Below are positions 23,495-34,588 of a stretch of DNA of 64,000 bases, piece after piece (positions within the stretch are counted from its first letter, which is position 1; each line of letters starts with the position of its first letter). Position numbers and translations under genes: made by a program. Below the pieces are notes generated by a model. It worked only from the letters and a program-made list of their open reading frames with translations, made no database searches and was not told where the DNA came from. This stretch comes from Sacculina carcini. Its lineage: Eukaryota; Arthropoda; Thecostraca; Sacculinidae. The DNA lies in the NCBI GenBank assembly GCA_916048095.2, contig OU696576.1, forward strand, positions 1,137,501-1,201,500. The letters are read 5' to 3'.

Positions 23495-23627
23495 ACACAC
23501 ACACACACACACATGCACACTCACACACTCACATACTCACACACATGCACACTCACACACTCACATACACATACACATACATGCACACACTCACGCACAA
23601 CACACAAAAAAGGGGATAAAAAACAAA

Positions 23628-23664
<37 letters not shown>

Positions 23665-23735
23665 ACACACTCACATATACACACACAATCACACATACAC
23701 AAACACACACAGAAGCACATACACACACATAATGG
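23495..23735 (+). repeat. CA-rich microsatellite tract
   Basis: Interrupted (CA)n with CATACA and CACTCA variants over about 240 bp. Frames across it are only Thr/His-rich and are not genes. Confidence 0.9.
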
Positions 23736-23769
23736 TGTTTGTTATTCAGCCAAAAATTTGAGAGGCAAA

Positions 23770-24620
23770 AAATGCATTTGCTGCAAATATTGTCGAAGAA
23801 ATACTGGAAAATTTATTTTTTGAGTATTTGCGTTCGACTAGAGCCTGACAATACAAAAACGACGCAAAAATTGTACTTTTTTTGTACTAATTTGTACTTT
23901 TTTGACGTATATTTCTGTGATAAAATTGATGAATACATATCGAGTCAGATATACATTATTTGGAATATTCAAGCAAGTAAGCATTTTTCCAGCATATAAA
24001 ATGCAACTTTAGCATATCACAGTTTTAATGCAAATCGCTAACGTTTCAAATTGTTACACTAGATACTGGAAGACACTAATTGTGTATCCACTAGTTGTAC
24101 AAGGCTGGGGTAGAAGTAAATTATATTTGACTTGTTGATTTGTTTTAATATTTGTATGATATTGTAGTTGTTCCCGGGTGTCACAAGTTGACAATCTTTC
24201 TGCTCTCATGAAAATAAAGAAGAGATAAAAAATAATATGAAGAAAGGATTGTATATAAAAGTGAAATATGTTCAATACTAAAAGATGCTAAAAACAAAAT
24301 AAAAATCACGGCAATTTAAAGAAAATATATAAAAATTATAAAAAAAGGAAAAGATTTTTATAGAAAATTCATGAAAATAAGGAAGAGATTTATTATAAAA
24401 GTGAAACAAGTCAATCACATTTCTTAACTGCGGCAGTTTTGACGATTACCTATGTTATGCTCATAGAAGTATCGTAGCATGCGACACTAACAACACCAGA
24501 ACAACTTATATTTACTGTAGCGCACTAATATTTACACACACACACACGTCAAATGGAAACAATACAGCAACAGGCAAACGAAGATAATACACAGAAGAAA
24601 TACGTAAGCAAACAAGAATC
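23770..24620. other. AT-rich stretch without recognisable gene
   Basis: No coding domain or known repeat recognised apart from a short CA run at 24534-24547. Confidence 0.4.
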
Positions 24621-25107
24621 AACGATACATTTGTTTTGCAGAGACATAAGAGACAACGATAAATTAGCTTGCAGAGACATAAGAGACAACGATACATTAG
24701 TTTGCAGAGACATAAGAGATAATGATACATTAGTTTGTAGAGACATATGAAACAACGATACATTAGTTAAAAGACACATAAGAGACAATGATACATTAGT
24801 TTACAGAGACATAAGAGACAATGATACATTAGTTTGTAGAGACATAAGAGACAATGATACATTAGTTTGTAGAGACATAAGAGACAATGATACATTAGTT
24901 TACAGAGACATAAGAGACAATGATACATTAGTTTGCAGAGACATAAGAGACAATGATACATTAGTTTGCAGAAACATAAGAGACAATGATACATTAGTTA
25001 AAAGACACATAAGAAACACTGATACATTAGTTAAAAGAGACATAAGAGACACTGATACATTAGTTTGCAGAGACATAAGAGACAATGATACATTAGTTTG
25101 CAGAGAC
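24621..25107 (+). repeat. 33-bp minisatellite, about 15 copies
   Basis: The unit is GAGACATAAGAGACAATGAT followed by ACATTAGTTTGCA (33 bp), with variants such as AGTTAAAAGACACATAAG. Because 33 is divisible by 3, frames stay open and encode an 11-residue repeat such as CRDIRDNDTLV on the plus strand. Stop codons at variant units and lack of flanking coding context argue against a gene. Confidence 0.9.
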
Positions 25108-25140
25108 GCGAATATTTTGCTAGATAGTCGTTCGTTATCA

Positions 25141-25255
25141 AGTAGCTCATCCACCTTTGCATAGGTGTTGTTTTTATTCCTGTGTGGTGTCTAGCCACCC
25201 TCCTCACTGCAGAATAGTGGGGGAGCCGGTTTAGCTGCCGACGACTCGACCATGT
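25141..25255 (+). repeat. Dispersed repeat family R4, copy 3
   Basis: Shares GGTGTCTAGCCACCCTCC, GCCGGTTTAG and GCCGAC with 7770-7900, directly after the 33-bp array. Confidence 0.5.
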
Positions 25256-25277
25256 TTCTGGTTGTACTGGAATTACA

Positions 25278-25445
25278 TGGATTTTTCCGGTGGAAGGGCT
25301 GGGAGTGGGCTGAGGAAAAAGATGCGGGTCATGGCGGAACATGAAGAACCAAACTGGAAATGTCCATGGTGAGGTTGTTGGGGACTCAGGGAGGTTTGGG
25401 GGGAGGTTTGGGACATGTTTGGAGTGTTTCAGTCCTTCCAAGTCC
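25278..25445 (-). mobile_element. MITE family M1, degraded copy
   Basis: Minus-strand orientation of the family interior: CATGGCGGAACATGAAGAAC, GGAAATGTCCATGG and GGGGACTCAGGGAGG correspond to the antisense of CATGTTTCGCCA..., GACCATGAACATTTC and the Pro-codon-like CCCCC runs of intact copies. Ends are not clear. Confidence 0.5.
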
Positions 25446-25809
25446 CGCTCGTCTTGCTTGGTGCCGTCAGTGATTTCATCTAATCTTCTGACTAGCGCTT
25501 ATTGATGCCACTAAGTGAATGATACTCTGTGATTTCATGCTCATTTGAGTACACAGATAACACTTCAATCATTGGAATCGCTTAATCAAAGTGATGGCCT
25601 TGTTGGTGGCAGATTATCCAACAGACTCAACGCATGAAAGTGGTGAATGATCAAATAAGCACGCGAACCCAGTGCTCCCCAGCCTACATTCACTTCATGT
25701 GAAGGTGAGGCTTCATTTTACAGTCGCTACTTAGTGAGCACATAGACCCTTCTGAGCTGATAAGGTCTTCATCCCGTTGACATTTCCAATCGGGTTTTAT
25801 TGGCTACAT

Positions 25810-27610
25810 ATCACACACACACACACACAAATACACACATACATACACAAACACACACACACATCTGTTCCTTGTTTCCACAATCCTTGAACAGTAAAGG
25901 AGAGATTGTTTAATGCCACTTTTGATGGGCACTGACTACATGGACGATACAATCTCTAAAGTTACTCTCAACCACTGACTCTCGTGGCGTGTCGTGTCCA
26001 AATATGGTCGATGCTGGAGGTGTAGCCTGAGATGAGCTCGTGCACGGCCAAATCTCGTGTGCTGCACGCTTGCATGAACCACAGATTCGCAAGCGTCTGA
26101 GTGCTTAGGAGATCCGATGTCATGCTTTTATGGAGTAAAACCCGTGTGTGGAGAAAAGATACATCATCCTGTTTCATTGGCCAATTGCGTGTAAATACAC
26201 TCATAATGCATATCTGCTCGATTTTTTACATTCTGAGCTTTACGCTGTCAATTTAGAATGTAAGAAAATATGTTCATGTAACATTTCACTTAGAAAATAT
26301 ATTTATTGCTTAATTTGTTTGTATTAGGTGTAATTTATATTATGGTCAACGATGTCTCATTTGCAAAACCTTCCATGTTCTTTGTCCGCCATCCTACGTT
26401 GTCGAAATTATTCAAAATCATGTCATGATGAGGAAATTAATCAAAGAACTGATGTAGCATTACATCCGATGCCATGATTTCATTTATATTTTGGGAAAAC
26501 AAAGAACGAAGGAGTAATTAGCTAGAATTAGCGCACTGGTTTGAGAGCTCTAATCGAAAATTCCTGAATAATCTGGTTAAATATGATTAATTTGTTTAAT
26601 GCTTTTATTGGATTCTGAGTATATTTTAAGAAACACAAATGTCGCTCATTTTTGCATGCTACACTCTATTGTGGCGTATCAATGAACTTTTTATGAGCGC
26701 ATAAATATTTTCTTTGCATTTTTAACCAGTTTTCATGTGTCAGCTAAATGAATACACAATCAATTACATTTTTATTTTTTAAGACGGCAATTTTCCCGTT
26801 TTCTGTCTCACAACGACGGGTTATAGTAGAGTCCAGCCATTAAGCCCACCTGGCTATTAAGCCCATGCCATTTTTCAGATCTGAAATACCAGGTTTCTAC
26901 TAGTACGGATCAATATAAGCCCAGCTAAAGTTTGAACTTTTCTCCGGTAGTATTTTTTATATTGATCTGTTTGTTCCACATTCGCCATATGTTGAAAATA
27001 TTGTCCTTTCTTATCATTTACGTGTTAGCTTACGTTTTTATCAAACTTTTGCACATATTTGTACTTTCGTAACATAGATATAATTCAAAATATAATTAAG
27101 CTTGTTTTTGGACAGATAAAACTTAGGTAGACTGAATTGTTTACCCTGATATTCTTCTGGCCATTTAGCCCACTGTGGAAAATATAGAGTATAGCTTTGG
27201 ATTGAAATATGGCCTTAATAGTGGCGATCTACGGTATGCTGGACGGATCAAAAGATCAACGGCAGCTGATATTCTGGGCTTGTCGTGTGGGATTATGTTG
27301 TTTGTATGGACTACAGTGCACGATGGTCGTTGGCAGCTTAGCTTGAAGGACATTTGTTTTGTGGCTGGTGTATTGTCATGCAGCCGAGATGAACGAGATA
27401 CACCAGCGGTCGAACATCATCTAATCCTCCATCATCTGTTAATGAGCATCTGGTAAGCGGGTCGTACATGCACACCAAGTCATTAGCGCACGCGTAAAAT
27501 GAGGTTAGCTTTTGCAAAAGTCATTTTAACTCTGCTAAATGTATTAAACCAAGTAATATTGTGTGCATTGCATTTGATAACCCTATTATATTCAATTACT
27601 ATGCTTGACT
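25810..27610. other. Intergenic stretch, no gene recognised
   Basis: Begins with (CA)n at 25811-25863. At 26832 and 27162 there are similar phrases (CAGCCATTAAGCCCACCTGG and GGCCATTTAGCCCACTG) that may mark ends of a small transposon, but no clear inverted structure was established. Confidence 0.35.
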
Positions 27611-27611
27611 T

Positions 27612-27937
27612 CAAGGGCGTAGATTTGTGTCGAGGCCCGAGGGGGATGACAGACATCATGAATTAGTGTTCAAAGTTGACTCAGTTGGTTCATTTGGGGT
27701 ACACCCTCGACTAATTTGTGCCTATTTAATTACAATTACCTCAATTAAAAGTATATTGCATATAATTGCATACACACATTTGTGTAATGCTACTTTTTAA
27801 CTATACTGATTTTGATGATAATATACCCAATGAACTTAGCTCAGCAGAATTCTCGTGGTTATAGTTGCATATTTATTACCCCAGTCAAGCTGCTGGTGGG
27901 TATATATACCCCCATTACCACAGGATATACGCCCGTG
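27612..27937. mobile_element. MITE family M2, full-length copy
   Basis: Begins CAAGGGCGTAGATTTGTGTC and ends CAGGATATACGCCCGTG, inverted termini of the same family as 10707-11066 in opposite orientation. Interior ATGATAATATACCCAATGAAC and AGCAGAATTCTCG match. Confidence 0.65.
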
Positions 27938-28096
27938 CTACCGTTACATCTGATATAATTCCGCAGTATTCAATTGGTTAGTTAAACTAATCATAATGGA
28001 GGACTGCTACAATGCACTTGGGTCGGGTAATACAAAATACACCCCAGCCCTTTTGCATGGCCCAGCTTGTGTGAGCTTGGTCAAATGTAGTGTCGC

Positions 28097-28291
28097 GATC
28101 CAAAGTTGATCCAAAGTTGATCCAAAGTTGATCCGAAGGTGATCCAAAGTTGATCCTAAGTTGATCCAAAGTTGATCCAAAGTTGATCCAAAGTTGATCC
28201 AAAGTTGATCCAAAGTTGATCCAAAGTTGATCCAAAGTTGATCCAAAGTTGATCCAAAGTTGATCCAAAGTTGATCCAAAGTTGATCTATT
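28097..28291 (+). repeat. 11-bp tandem array (GATCCAAAGTT), about 17 copies
   Basis: Nearly perfect repeats of GATCCAAAGTT with a few variants (GATCCGAAGGT, GATCCTAAGTT). The period is close to one helical turn, so every GATC lies on a similar helix face. Minus-strand frames across it (33 bp = 11 codons) give a Trp-containing repeat peptide by composition only. Confidence 0.95.
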
Positions 28292-28529
28292 TTGTCACTA
28301 AAATATCTTATCATTAGATTCTGTGATTACTCAAATGCAACATGTCTATTCTTTACGATTCTGAGCAGACCATGATCAAATTATAATCATTCTTTGATCG
28401 AAGCTGACGATGATTGAATCAAATTATGATTAAACGCATAATCATTACACATATGGGCAATTGATATATCTATGTAGGCTTGGGTCGTGATGCCTGCTTT
28501 GTGCAGAGCTGTAGGGTCGCTGCTGTAGA

Positions 28530-28550
28530 AAAGGTTGGGAACCACTGGCG
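28530..28550 (+). repeat. Isolated hAT-like terminus
   Basis: AAAGGTTGGGAACCACTG matches the right end of the MITE at 36967-37276. No matching left end was found nearby, so this is a fragment. Confidence 0.4.
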
Positions 28551-28860
28551 GGTAGTGGGGCTGAACAATACATGCTGACTCTCAAATCTTTCAGCAACCA
28601 AGTCGGCGACATTGTCGAATGCCCGCTACCTTTGTGGTTCAACACACCGACTCCGTGTATGTGCTCGTGCACTTCTGTGCATGCGTGCGTGTGTGCGCGT
28701 GCAAAACCATAGACGTCAGATAATCTGAGAATCCTTGCACTTTCTCCTGGCAGTCGTTGTCTTACACACACACATACACACACACACACCTTTGCACGTG
28801 CAAATCGGCAAGGTCACGTGCGTCGGCGGGGAGGGTCTTCAGACCCCCAGTCTCAGGGAC

Positions 28861-28868
28861 GTATAAAA
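28861..28868 (+). promoter_or_regulatory. TATA box of the first secreted Thr-rich gene (putative)
   Basis: GTATAAAACG lies in a locally GC-richer patch about 200 bp before a good splice donor (AGAG|GTTAGT at 29061). Initiation about 30 bp downstream, near 28890, would give a noncoding first exon for the gene whose coding exon starts at 30267. Position and motif support it; no transcript evidence. Confidence 0.4.
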
Positions 28869-28889
28869 CGCCGCCAGCCAGTGGTGTGA

Positions 28890-29060
28890 CCACACAAAAC
28901 GCTGTTGCCGCATGCGTTGCGTTTCGGTGGAGGTTGCGCTGGTTGACTGTGTGCTCATTAGCTGCGGGGCTGCGCTCTTGTGAAGATCTGCTGATATTTC
29001 AGCGTCCGGCCCTGCTTGGAGTCTCGGTTCGTTTGCTGGTTCGTTGTTGTCCACGTAGAG
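28890..29060 (+). other. Putative noncoding 5' exon of the 30.3-kb gene
   Basis: Lies between the TATA-like box and the donor CCACGTAGAG|GTTAGTAC. The intron would run 29061-30266 to the acceptor TGTGTGTTGCAG|ACA 11 bases before the ATG. The open frame across it is not thought to be translated. Confidence 0.35.
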
Positions 29061-30266
29061 GTTAGTACACTAATGATGCCACTGCGAGCTGCCAAACAAA
29101 GCTCCAGCTATATTTTGGTGATTTTTTGCTGAGCGAAATCACTTTGCAATGAATATTAGCCTAAAGGAAAATATTATTGGTACGTTCGCCAAAATACCTC
29201 AGAATAAAGGATTTTCTGATGTGTTCTCTGAACGCAAAAGTAAAAAAAAACATTGTCGAGATATTTTGAAAATAAAAATAGGTTGGATAAAAAAATAAAA
29301 AAAATGAACAAATTTGAATCAGAAAACATGGCGTTTCACTTCAATTTTTAACAATATACCTATTTTAATTTATATATAAATATAAAATAACAAATTTAAA
29401 TTAATATTATAAAAAAAATATAATTCCTATGTGACGGCAAGCATTTCACATTTAAATGTTGATCTAATATTAATAGGGACAATATATCGAATTATAATAA
29501 AAAATATCACAGTCATTGGCAAAAAAATATTTTGTTTCAGCTCTTAGAATAAAAATTACGATTTGAAACATTTAATATGGAAGATATCAGGGCTGAACAT
29601 TATGCAGCAGCCAATTCGAACTTGCATGCGTTTAATTGTCATTCACATAGGCCATCGAAGAAGAACAACATATAAGAATACATCAGCATATTATGCGGTG
29701 ACAATTATATATGACATGGCGTCATTATATGTTTGTGCTCTTGTACGTCGCTTGGCATGAATGACCGTTCAGGCTCTGTCGGCTGGCCATGCGCCGAGAT
29801 CTTGTCAGCCATAAAGTCCACGGCATACACAATCGCCCGCAAATAGCGCCACCTATATTCAAATGGGCGAATCTGACGCAATCGCCAGCCAGGCGTCGCT
29901 GGAATGCCCAGAGTAAAGGAGAGAGAGAGAGAGAGAGAGTTCTGAGCTCTCAGACACTAGACCCGGCCTGTGATTGGACTTTATGGCGCAATACTGCTCT
30001 CGACCTGGTCGCGTAACAAAGCCAATGTTGACTGGTCATGAAGACGGCAGTTGGTAGACAATAAGTGCATGGCGAGAGCAAACAAGATCTGAGCGCAAGT
30101 CAACAGAAGCCTGAGCGCGTCAGTAAAATGTCCAATCACAGCAGGCACCACCACACACAACGTGTCCACTGAGACATGGTGTTGTGTGCGTGCGTGTGTG
30201 TCTGTGCCCTCAAATGCCGGGTCGTGTCTAATCAAAGTGTTTGCCGGTGGCACATGTGTGTTGCAG
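29061..30266. other. Probable 5' UTR intron, no other gene seen
   Basis: AT-rich first half, a short (GA)n at 29919-29941, then GT-rich sequence (GTGTGCGTGCGTGTGTGTC at about 30183, CACATGTGTGTTGCAG at the end) forming the putative acceptor tract. Confidence 0.35.
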
Positions 30267-30277
30267 ACAATTACATA

Positions 30278-31510
30278 ATGACGCGGCTTCATCCAGCCGT
30301 CGCTTTCAGGCTACTAATACAGATCTTACTGCTGACGTTTCTGGCTGAGTGTGCGTCTGCGCAGAATCGACCAAGAGGCAGTGGGTTTGCTGCCGGTGCC
30401 ATATCGTTGGCCGATGGTTACCTGCCTCCACCCTCAGGAAACAAGCCGTCATCACAGCTCACTTGCTCGCGCGAAACATCGGTCTCCACAAGCACCTCGA
30501 CCAGCTCAATAGTGCGAATTGTGCAAACCACGGTTGCGCGGACCGTGAGGCAGACGCGAACAAGAACCACGCTACGCAAAAGTGTTGTCTACCAGAGTCA
30601 AGTGAACACTGTTGTATCAACACTTCTTAGCACAAGGGTATCAACCCAACAGATTGGTAGTACAAGGACGGTGATAGTTACTTTACCCGGAAACCCAAGC
30701 ACACGCATGGTCACAAGCCAGGTTGACACGGTCATCAATGTATACCGAACAAGGACGATCACACAAACGCTCACTCGACAAGTTGTTAGCACACGTGTTA
30801 TCAGCACCACCGTATTGCGCACCGTAACTAGTACAAATGTGGTGCCAACCACTGTCACTAGAATAGTTACAAGAACTGTTGGTGGGCAGACTCGGGTATC
30901 GACGGTCACAAATACAGTGCGACGTACCAGGATTGAAACGCAACAGCAACCCGACCGCACAGTGGACAGCACCAGAGTACAGCAGCGCGTGTCAAGAGTG
31001 ACAAGTTCGGTGCCCGGCAACGTTATCACCTCCACCTCAGTGGCTCGCATTACCAGACAGTCTATACGGACACAAGTGACGACCGTTGACCGTCCCAGCA
31101 CAAGAATTGTGACTTTTACGCAGACCAGTGTTGTAAATAGGGCGACGACTATCACTCGGCCTGTGGAGTTCACAACAACGTTGACAAGCACGGTGGTGGA
31201 ATCCTCCGTGTTGACTGTCACGAGAACGTTGGTTTCGACCCAGGTTGTGAGCCAACAAATAACGAGAACCAGCGTAGTTCCTGTTGGTGGCCGGACAAGA
31301 ACATCGGTCATTCAAGTTGTGGTCACAAGAACTCAAAATATTCCGGGACAAGTTCAAGAGGTGACCAGAACTCAGGTGGTGAGCAGTGTTCGTCCAGTAA
31401 CGGTGACTTCCATTGTCACGAGACCAAGTAAAGTGACAAGAGTGGTGACCAGCACAAAACCGTGTGAAGGGTACAAATATGAGCAGCCCGACAACCCCCT
31501 TCTCATATGA
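30278..31510 (+). CDS. Secreted Thr/Arg/Val-rich protein with YLPPP and GYxYxxPD motifs (paralogue A)
   Basis: 410 residues. ATG 30278 is chosen because it opens a clear signal peptide (hydrophobic core LLIQILLLTFLAECASA, cleavage before QN). The mature chain has YLPPPSGN, one Cys, then about 330 residues with Thr/Ser/Arg alternating with Val/Ile (for example RTVTSTNVV, TRIVTRTV), then one Cys and a C-terminal GYKYEQPDNPLLI. The two Cys bracket the repeat domain and could form a single disulfide. The alternation suggests beta-strands with a basic, Thr-rich face; many Thr/Ser could carry O-glycans. Paralogue B lies 1.6 kb downstream on the same strand with the same plan. YLP-type motifs and GYxYxxP endings occur in arthropod secreted and cuticle-associated proteins (recalled, not searched). 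Function unknown; a structural or extracellular matrix role is inferred. Confidence 0.75.
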   Translation: MTRLHPAVAFRLLIQILLLTFLAECASAQNRPRGSGFAAGAISLADGYLPPPSGNKPSSQLTCSRETSVSTSTSTSSIVRIVQTTVARTVRQTRTRTTLRKSVVYQSQVNTVVSTLLSTRVSTQQIGSTRTVIVTLPGNPSTRMVTSQVDTVINVYRTRTITQTLTRQVVSTRVISTTVLRTVTSTNVVPTTVTRIVTRTVGGQTRVSTVTNTVRRTRIETQQQPDRTVDSTRVQQRVSRVTSSVPGNVITSTSVARITRQSIRTQVTTVDRPSTRIVTFTQTSVVNRATTITRPVEFTTTLTSTVVESSVLTVTRTLVSTQVVSQQITRTSVVPVGGRTRTSVIQVVVTRTQNIPGQVQEVTRTQVVSSVRPVTVTSIVTRPSKVTRVVTSTKPCEGYKYEQPDNPLLI

Positions 31511-31529
31511 AGAAAACATTGATGTAGAA

Positions 31530-32010
31530 TAGAAACTTAGCTGGAGCAAGGTAAAGCTGGATGTTTTATAGGATGAAGATATGGTGTAAAGTTGTGCTAA
31601 TTTCCAATGATGTCGCATCAGAATTAAGATGTCTCATAATACGTACTGTTAAACAGAAAGTGGACCAGGCAAGACATGCTTTTTTCGTATCAAATCCATT
31701 TCTATCCAACTTGGTTATTTACTTGCTGGACTGTCTTTTGTAATAACAATCGCTTAAGTCGTGGGTAATTCGCGATCATGTAAATGCATCATTGATTGCT
31801 TATGTCTGGCGGAGCGAATATAATGTAACGACCTTTGTAATGTTTTATTCAAAATTTCGTCAGTTAAGATTGTCCAATAAAAACCCATTTTATTGCAATC
31901 TATTGAACGATACTTTTACGAATAAAAACCGGGAGGGCTTGACCAAATCACACAAGAATTCCAATATATATTGGTCAACATAAATATGCTAGATGTTCTC
32001 AAATATCACT
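31530..32010. other. Downstream region of paralogue A
   Basis: AT-rich, with AATAAA-like signals (CCAATAAAAACCC at about 31875). No additional gene recognised. Confidence 0.35.
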
Positions 32011-32014
32011 TAAG

Positions 32015-32169
32015 GAGTGGCGAGGCTTGGGGGGCTGAATATACCAAAATGTGCCAAACCCCCTGAGCCCCCTAAAAGTCTGACCATGAACTAATTGGGT
32101 GTAGTTCCTCATTGGGTGTAGTTTCTCACCCCTCAGCTGCCCACCAGAGAAATCCTGACGCCGCCACTG
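32015..32169. mobile_element. MITE family M1 copy
   Basis: Left end GAGTGGCGAGGCTTGGGGGG and right end ATCCTGACGCCGCCACTG, with the family interior CCAAACCCCCTGAGCCCCC, TCTGACCATGAAC and GTGTAGTTCCTCA (partly duplicated). The left terminus has lost a few bases; no clear target duplication. Confidence 0.65.
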
Positions 32170-32239
32170 CATGAGGTGCGTTATACTCCTGGATTGTATG
32201 AATGGAGATGCATCTTTTGTGCTCAACAATGAGCTCAAG

Positions 32240-33090
32240 CATTATATTACGTGGTATATTTTATATTTATTTATTGTATCAAATAAAATTTTGATACGCA
32301 ATTTGAAGCGCTGCTCCGTGATCAAAATATTGTTTTAATTAGAATTGGTATTATTAATATTATATATACCAATAATATTATTATTATTATTAGCATTATT
32401 TATATTATTATTGCTGTTGTTGTGTCGTCAATAATTATTGTATGTTACATATCATATATATCATATATACCAATAAAAATATTTACGAATGACAGGTTTC
32501 TAGGAAATTGTATTGAAAAAATGTCTTACTACAGTTTGATTTGGTAATACACGAGAATTATGCTCGTGTCACTCGAGGTGATTGGGCTTAAGAAATAATT
32601 ATTTAATTATTATTGAAAATAATTATTTACTGTGTGTTTCACTAGCCTCAAAAGCTTGATAAGTAATTCTGACTACCACAATCGTAACCAGCTCTTATGT
32701 GCCCCCCTCCCGGGGGCGAAAATTCCGGCCCCCATGATGAATAAAACACCATTATAATAGAGGTCTGACTTTGGAATAATGTAGTTACGAACAGTCCCTG
32801 CGTGAGGCAACAGGAACCCTCAACATTCGGGGGTCCATGCCGGGGGGGGGGCGTGCGGGGGTGGTTGCTACAGCTCCACTAACCACTACTAAATCATAGG
32901 AAACGTTGAATATGTCTAAAGTGTGGTATCTGACAATATAATGCAATTGTATGAATTAAGTTATGATGTATAATAAATTGGATACGTAATATATTTGAAT
33001 ATTTGATGATTTGATATTTCATTGTACTTAATTTCATTAGGTTATCACCTTTATGGAGCTTTTCAACTATTGTTGTGTAGTGTAACGACA
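32240..33090. other. AT-rich intergenic stretch between the two paralogues
   Basis: Contains ATT trinucleotide runs near 32385-32440 and a GC-rich G-run at 32839-32850. No gene seen. Confidence 0.4.
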
Positions 33091-33125
33091 ATTTGTGTCT
33101 GCTAACCAGTAAGTGCTCCCAGACA

Positions 33126-33767
33126 ATGAGTTGCCAGGTGATGTTGGCAACTCTGCTGCTTGCGGCCGCCGGTTGCCACGCCGCGCCCCAGCTGTCACCG
33201 TATCTTCCACCTCCAGAACCTACCACTAACACAGGACGCTGTGCTGATCTGCCACCAATAGTCAACATAAAGACGATAACAGTAACAAGACAGGTGGTTT
33301 CCACCAGTGTCGTCCCTACCGTCATCACCCGGACCATCACCAGAACAGTCACATCACAAATGCTGACCACTTCAATACTGCAGAGTCAGATCACCGTAGT
33401 GAGGACCAGCGTGCGCTCCATCGTCCGCACCGTGACGCGCACGACCACGGTTAGCAGCACCAAGTATCAGCAGGGAGGTGAAGTGGTGAGGACTGTCATT
33501 CAGACGGTACCCAGAACGAGAACCCAATTATCGACGGCCGTGGCCACGCGCACCGTTGCGATCACCAGAACCGAGCAGCGTGTAATAACGCGCACGTCAA
33601 ACGTGGTCGTGCAGAGGGATGTCACGAGACGCGTCACCGAGCAGCGTGAATCGACTGTGAGCAGACCGGACCGGCAGATCATCTCGACGGTATTGCGTAC
33701 CAACACGGTCGTGTCAACTTCGGTACGACCAGGCGCCGTACGCACTAGAACAATCACAAGAACTCAG
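33126..33767 (+). CDS. Paralogue B exon 1
   Basis: 214 codons; ATG 33126 opens the signal peptide. An upstream in-frame ATG at 33093 would place 11 polar residues first and is less likely. A possible acceptor CTCCCAG|ACA ends at 33122, three bases before the ATG, as in paralogue A (GTTGCAG|ACA). Confidence 0.7.
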
Positions 33768-34534
33768 GTGAGCACGAAGGACCGACTCCCCTTTTGGCCA
33801 CCTCCCAGCATGAATACACACACACACACAGACACACACACAGACACATACACACACATACACAGACAGACACACAGAGCCGCAGCATCCGCCCCCCGTA
33901 CCCCCGGCCGGAGGGCCCGAGTGTTGAGGGGATCCGTTGGCTCACGCATGATGTTAAAATTTGTCGTAAATGAGCGCATAAAAGTTCCGAAGATGAAGGT
34001 TAAGGAGACCGAGGGGCTGCTCGTGACTGCATTTTCCCGAAGTCGAACCTCTATTGTAATTGTGCTTTATTTATAATGGAGCGCCAAGTATTGCATTTGA
34101 GTTGGCCCCATAAACCTCGCATCGGTTCTGCGCATTAATGCACAAATACACACCGTTTTGACACACCGAAGAGATTAATGACATTTAAATGTTTAAACTC
34201 AGTTGTGGAACACACTACATGAAACGAGATTTCATGGAATGTCGAATTTTTGTGTACAATCAGCTGGTTTAGGCAGTGTCAATTCCCATTAGAAGGCGCA
34301 GTTACATTGGTAGCAAAATTGTAGGCGGATTTTAAATCATGATGCTTGTAAATCTGCCAGATATGAATTAACGTGAATGCGGGTTTCTTTTGGTCTAAAT
34401 TACTGAAACAGTCGACTATCCTCGCTAATTTCCCCAATTTCAGCACAACCAACGCAATAACTGTGAACAAATTCAGCCAATGCACTCTGTTATGTCTTCC
34501 TTCCGACATCCATTTCTGCTGATTTATTCACCGA

Positions 34535-34588
<54 letters not shown>

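Noticed and set aside
24512-25154. Repeat-protein frames on both strands and the look of a CRISPR array
   Set aside because: It is a direct 33-bp minisatellite without unique spacers; a eukaryotic context also argues against CRISPR.
27175-27456. 93-residue frame
   Set aside because: No recognisable domain, no splice or start context; sits in transposon-like AT-rich DNA.
27987-28279. Minus-strand frames with an 11-residue repeat (FGSTLDQLWIN type)
   Set aside because: Product of the 11-bp array; 33 bp equals three units, so frames stay open by arithmetic.
30598-31618. Minus-strand frames over the Thr-rich gene, one of 237 residues
   Set aside because: Antisense of a low-complexity coding region (Thr/Val codons read back as Val/Thr-like codons); the plus frame has a signal peptide and the conserved end motif.
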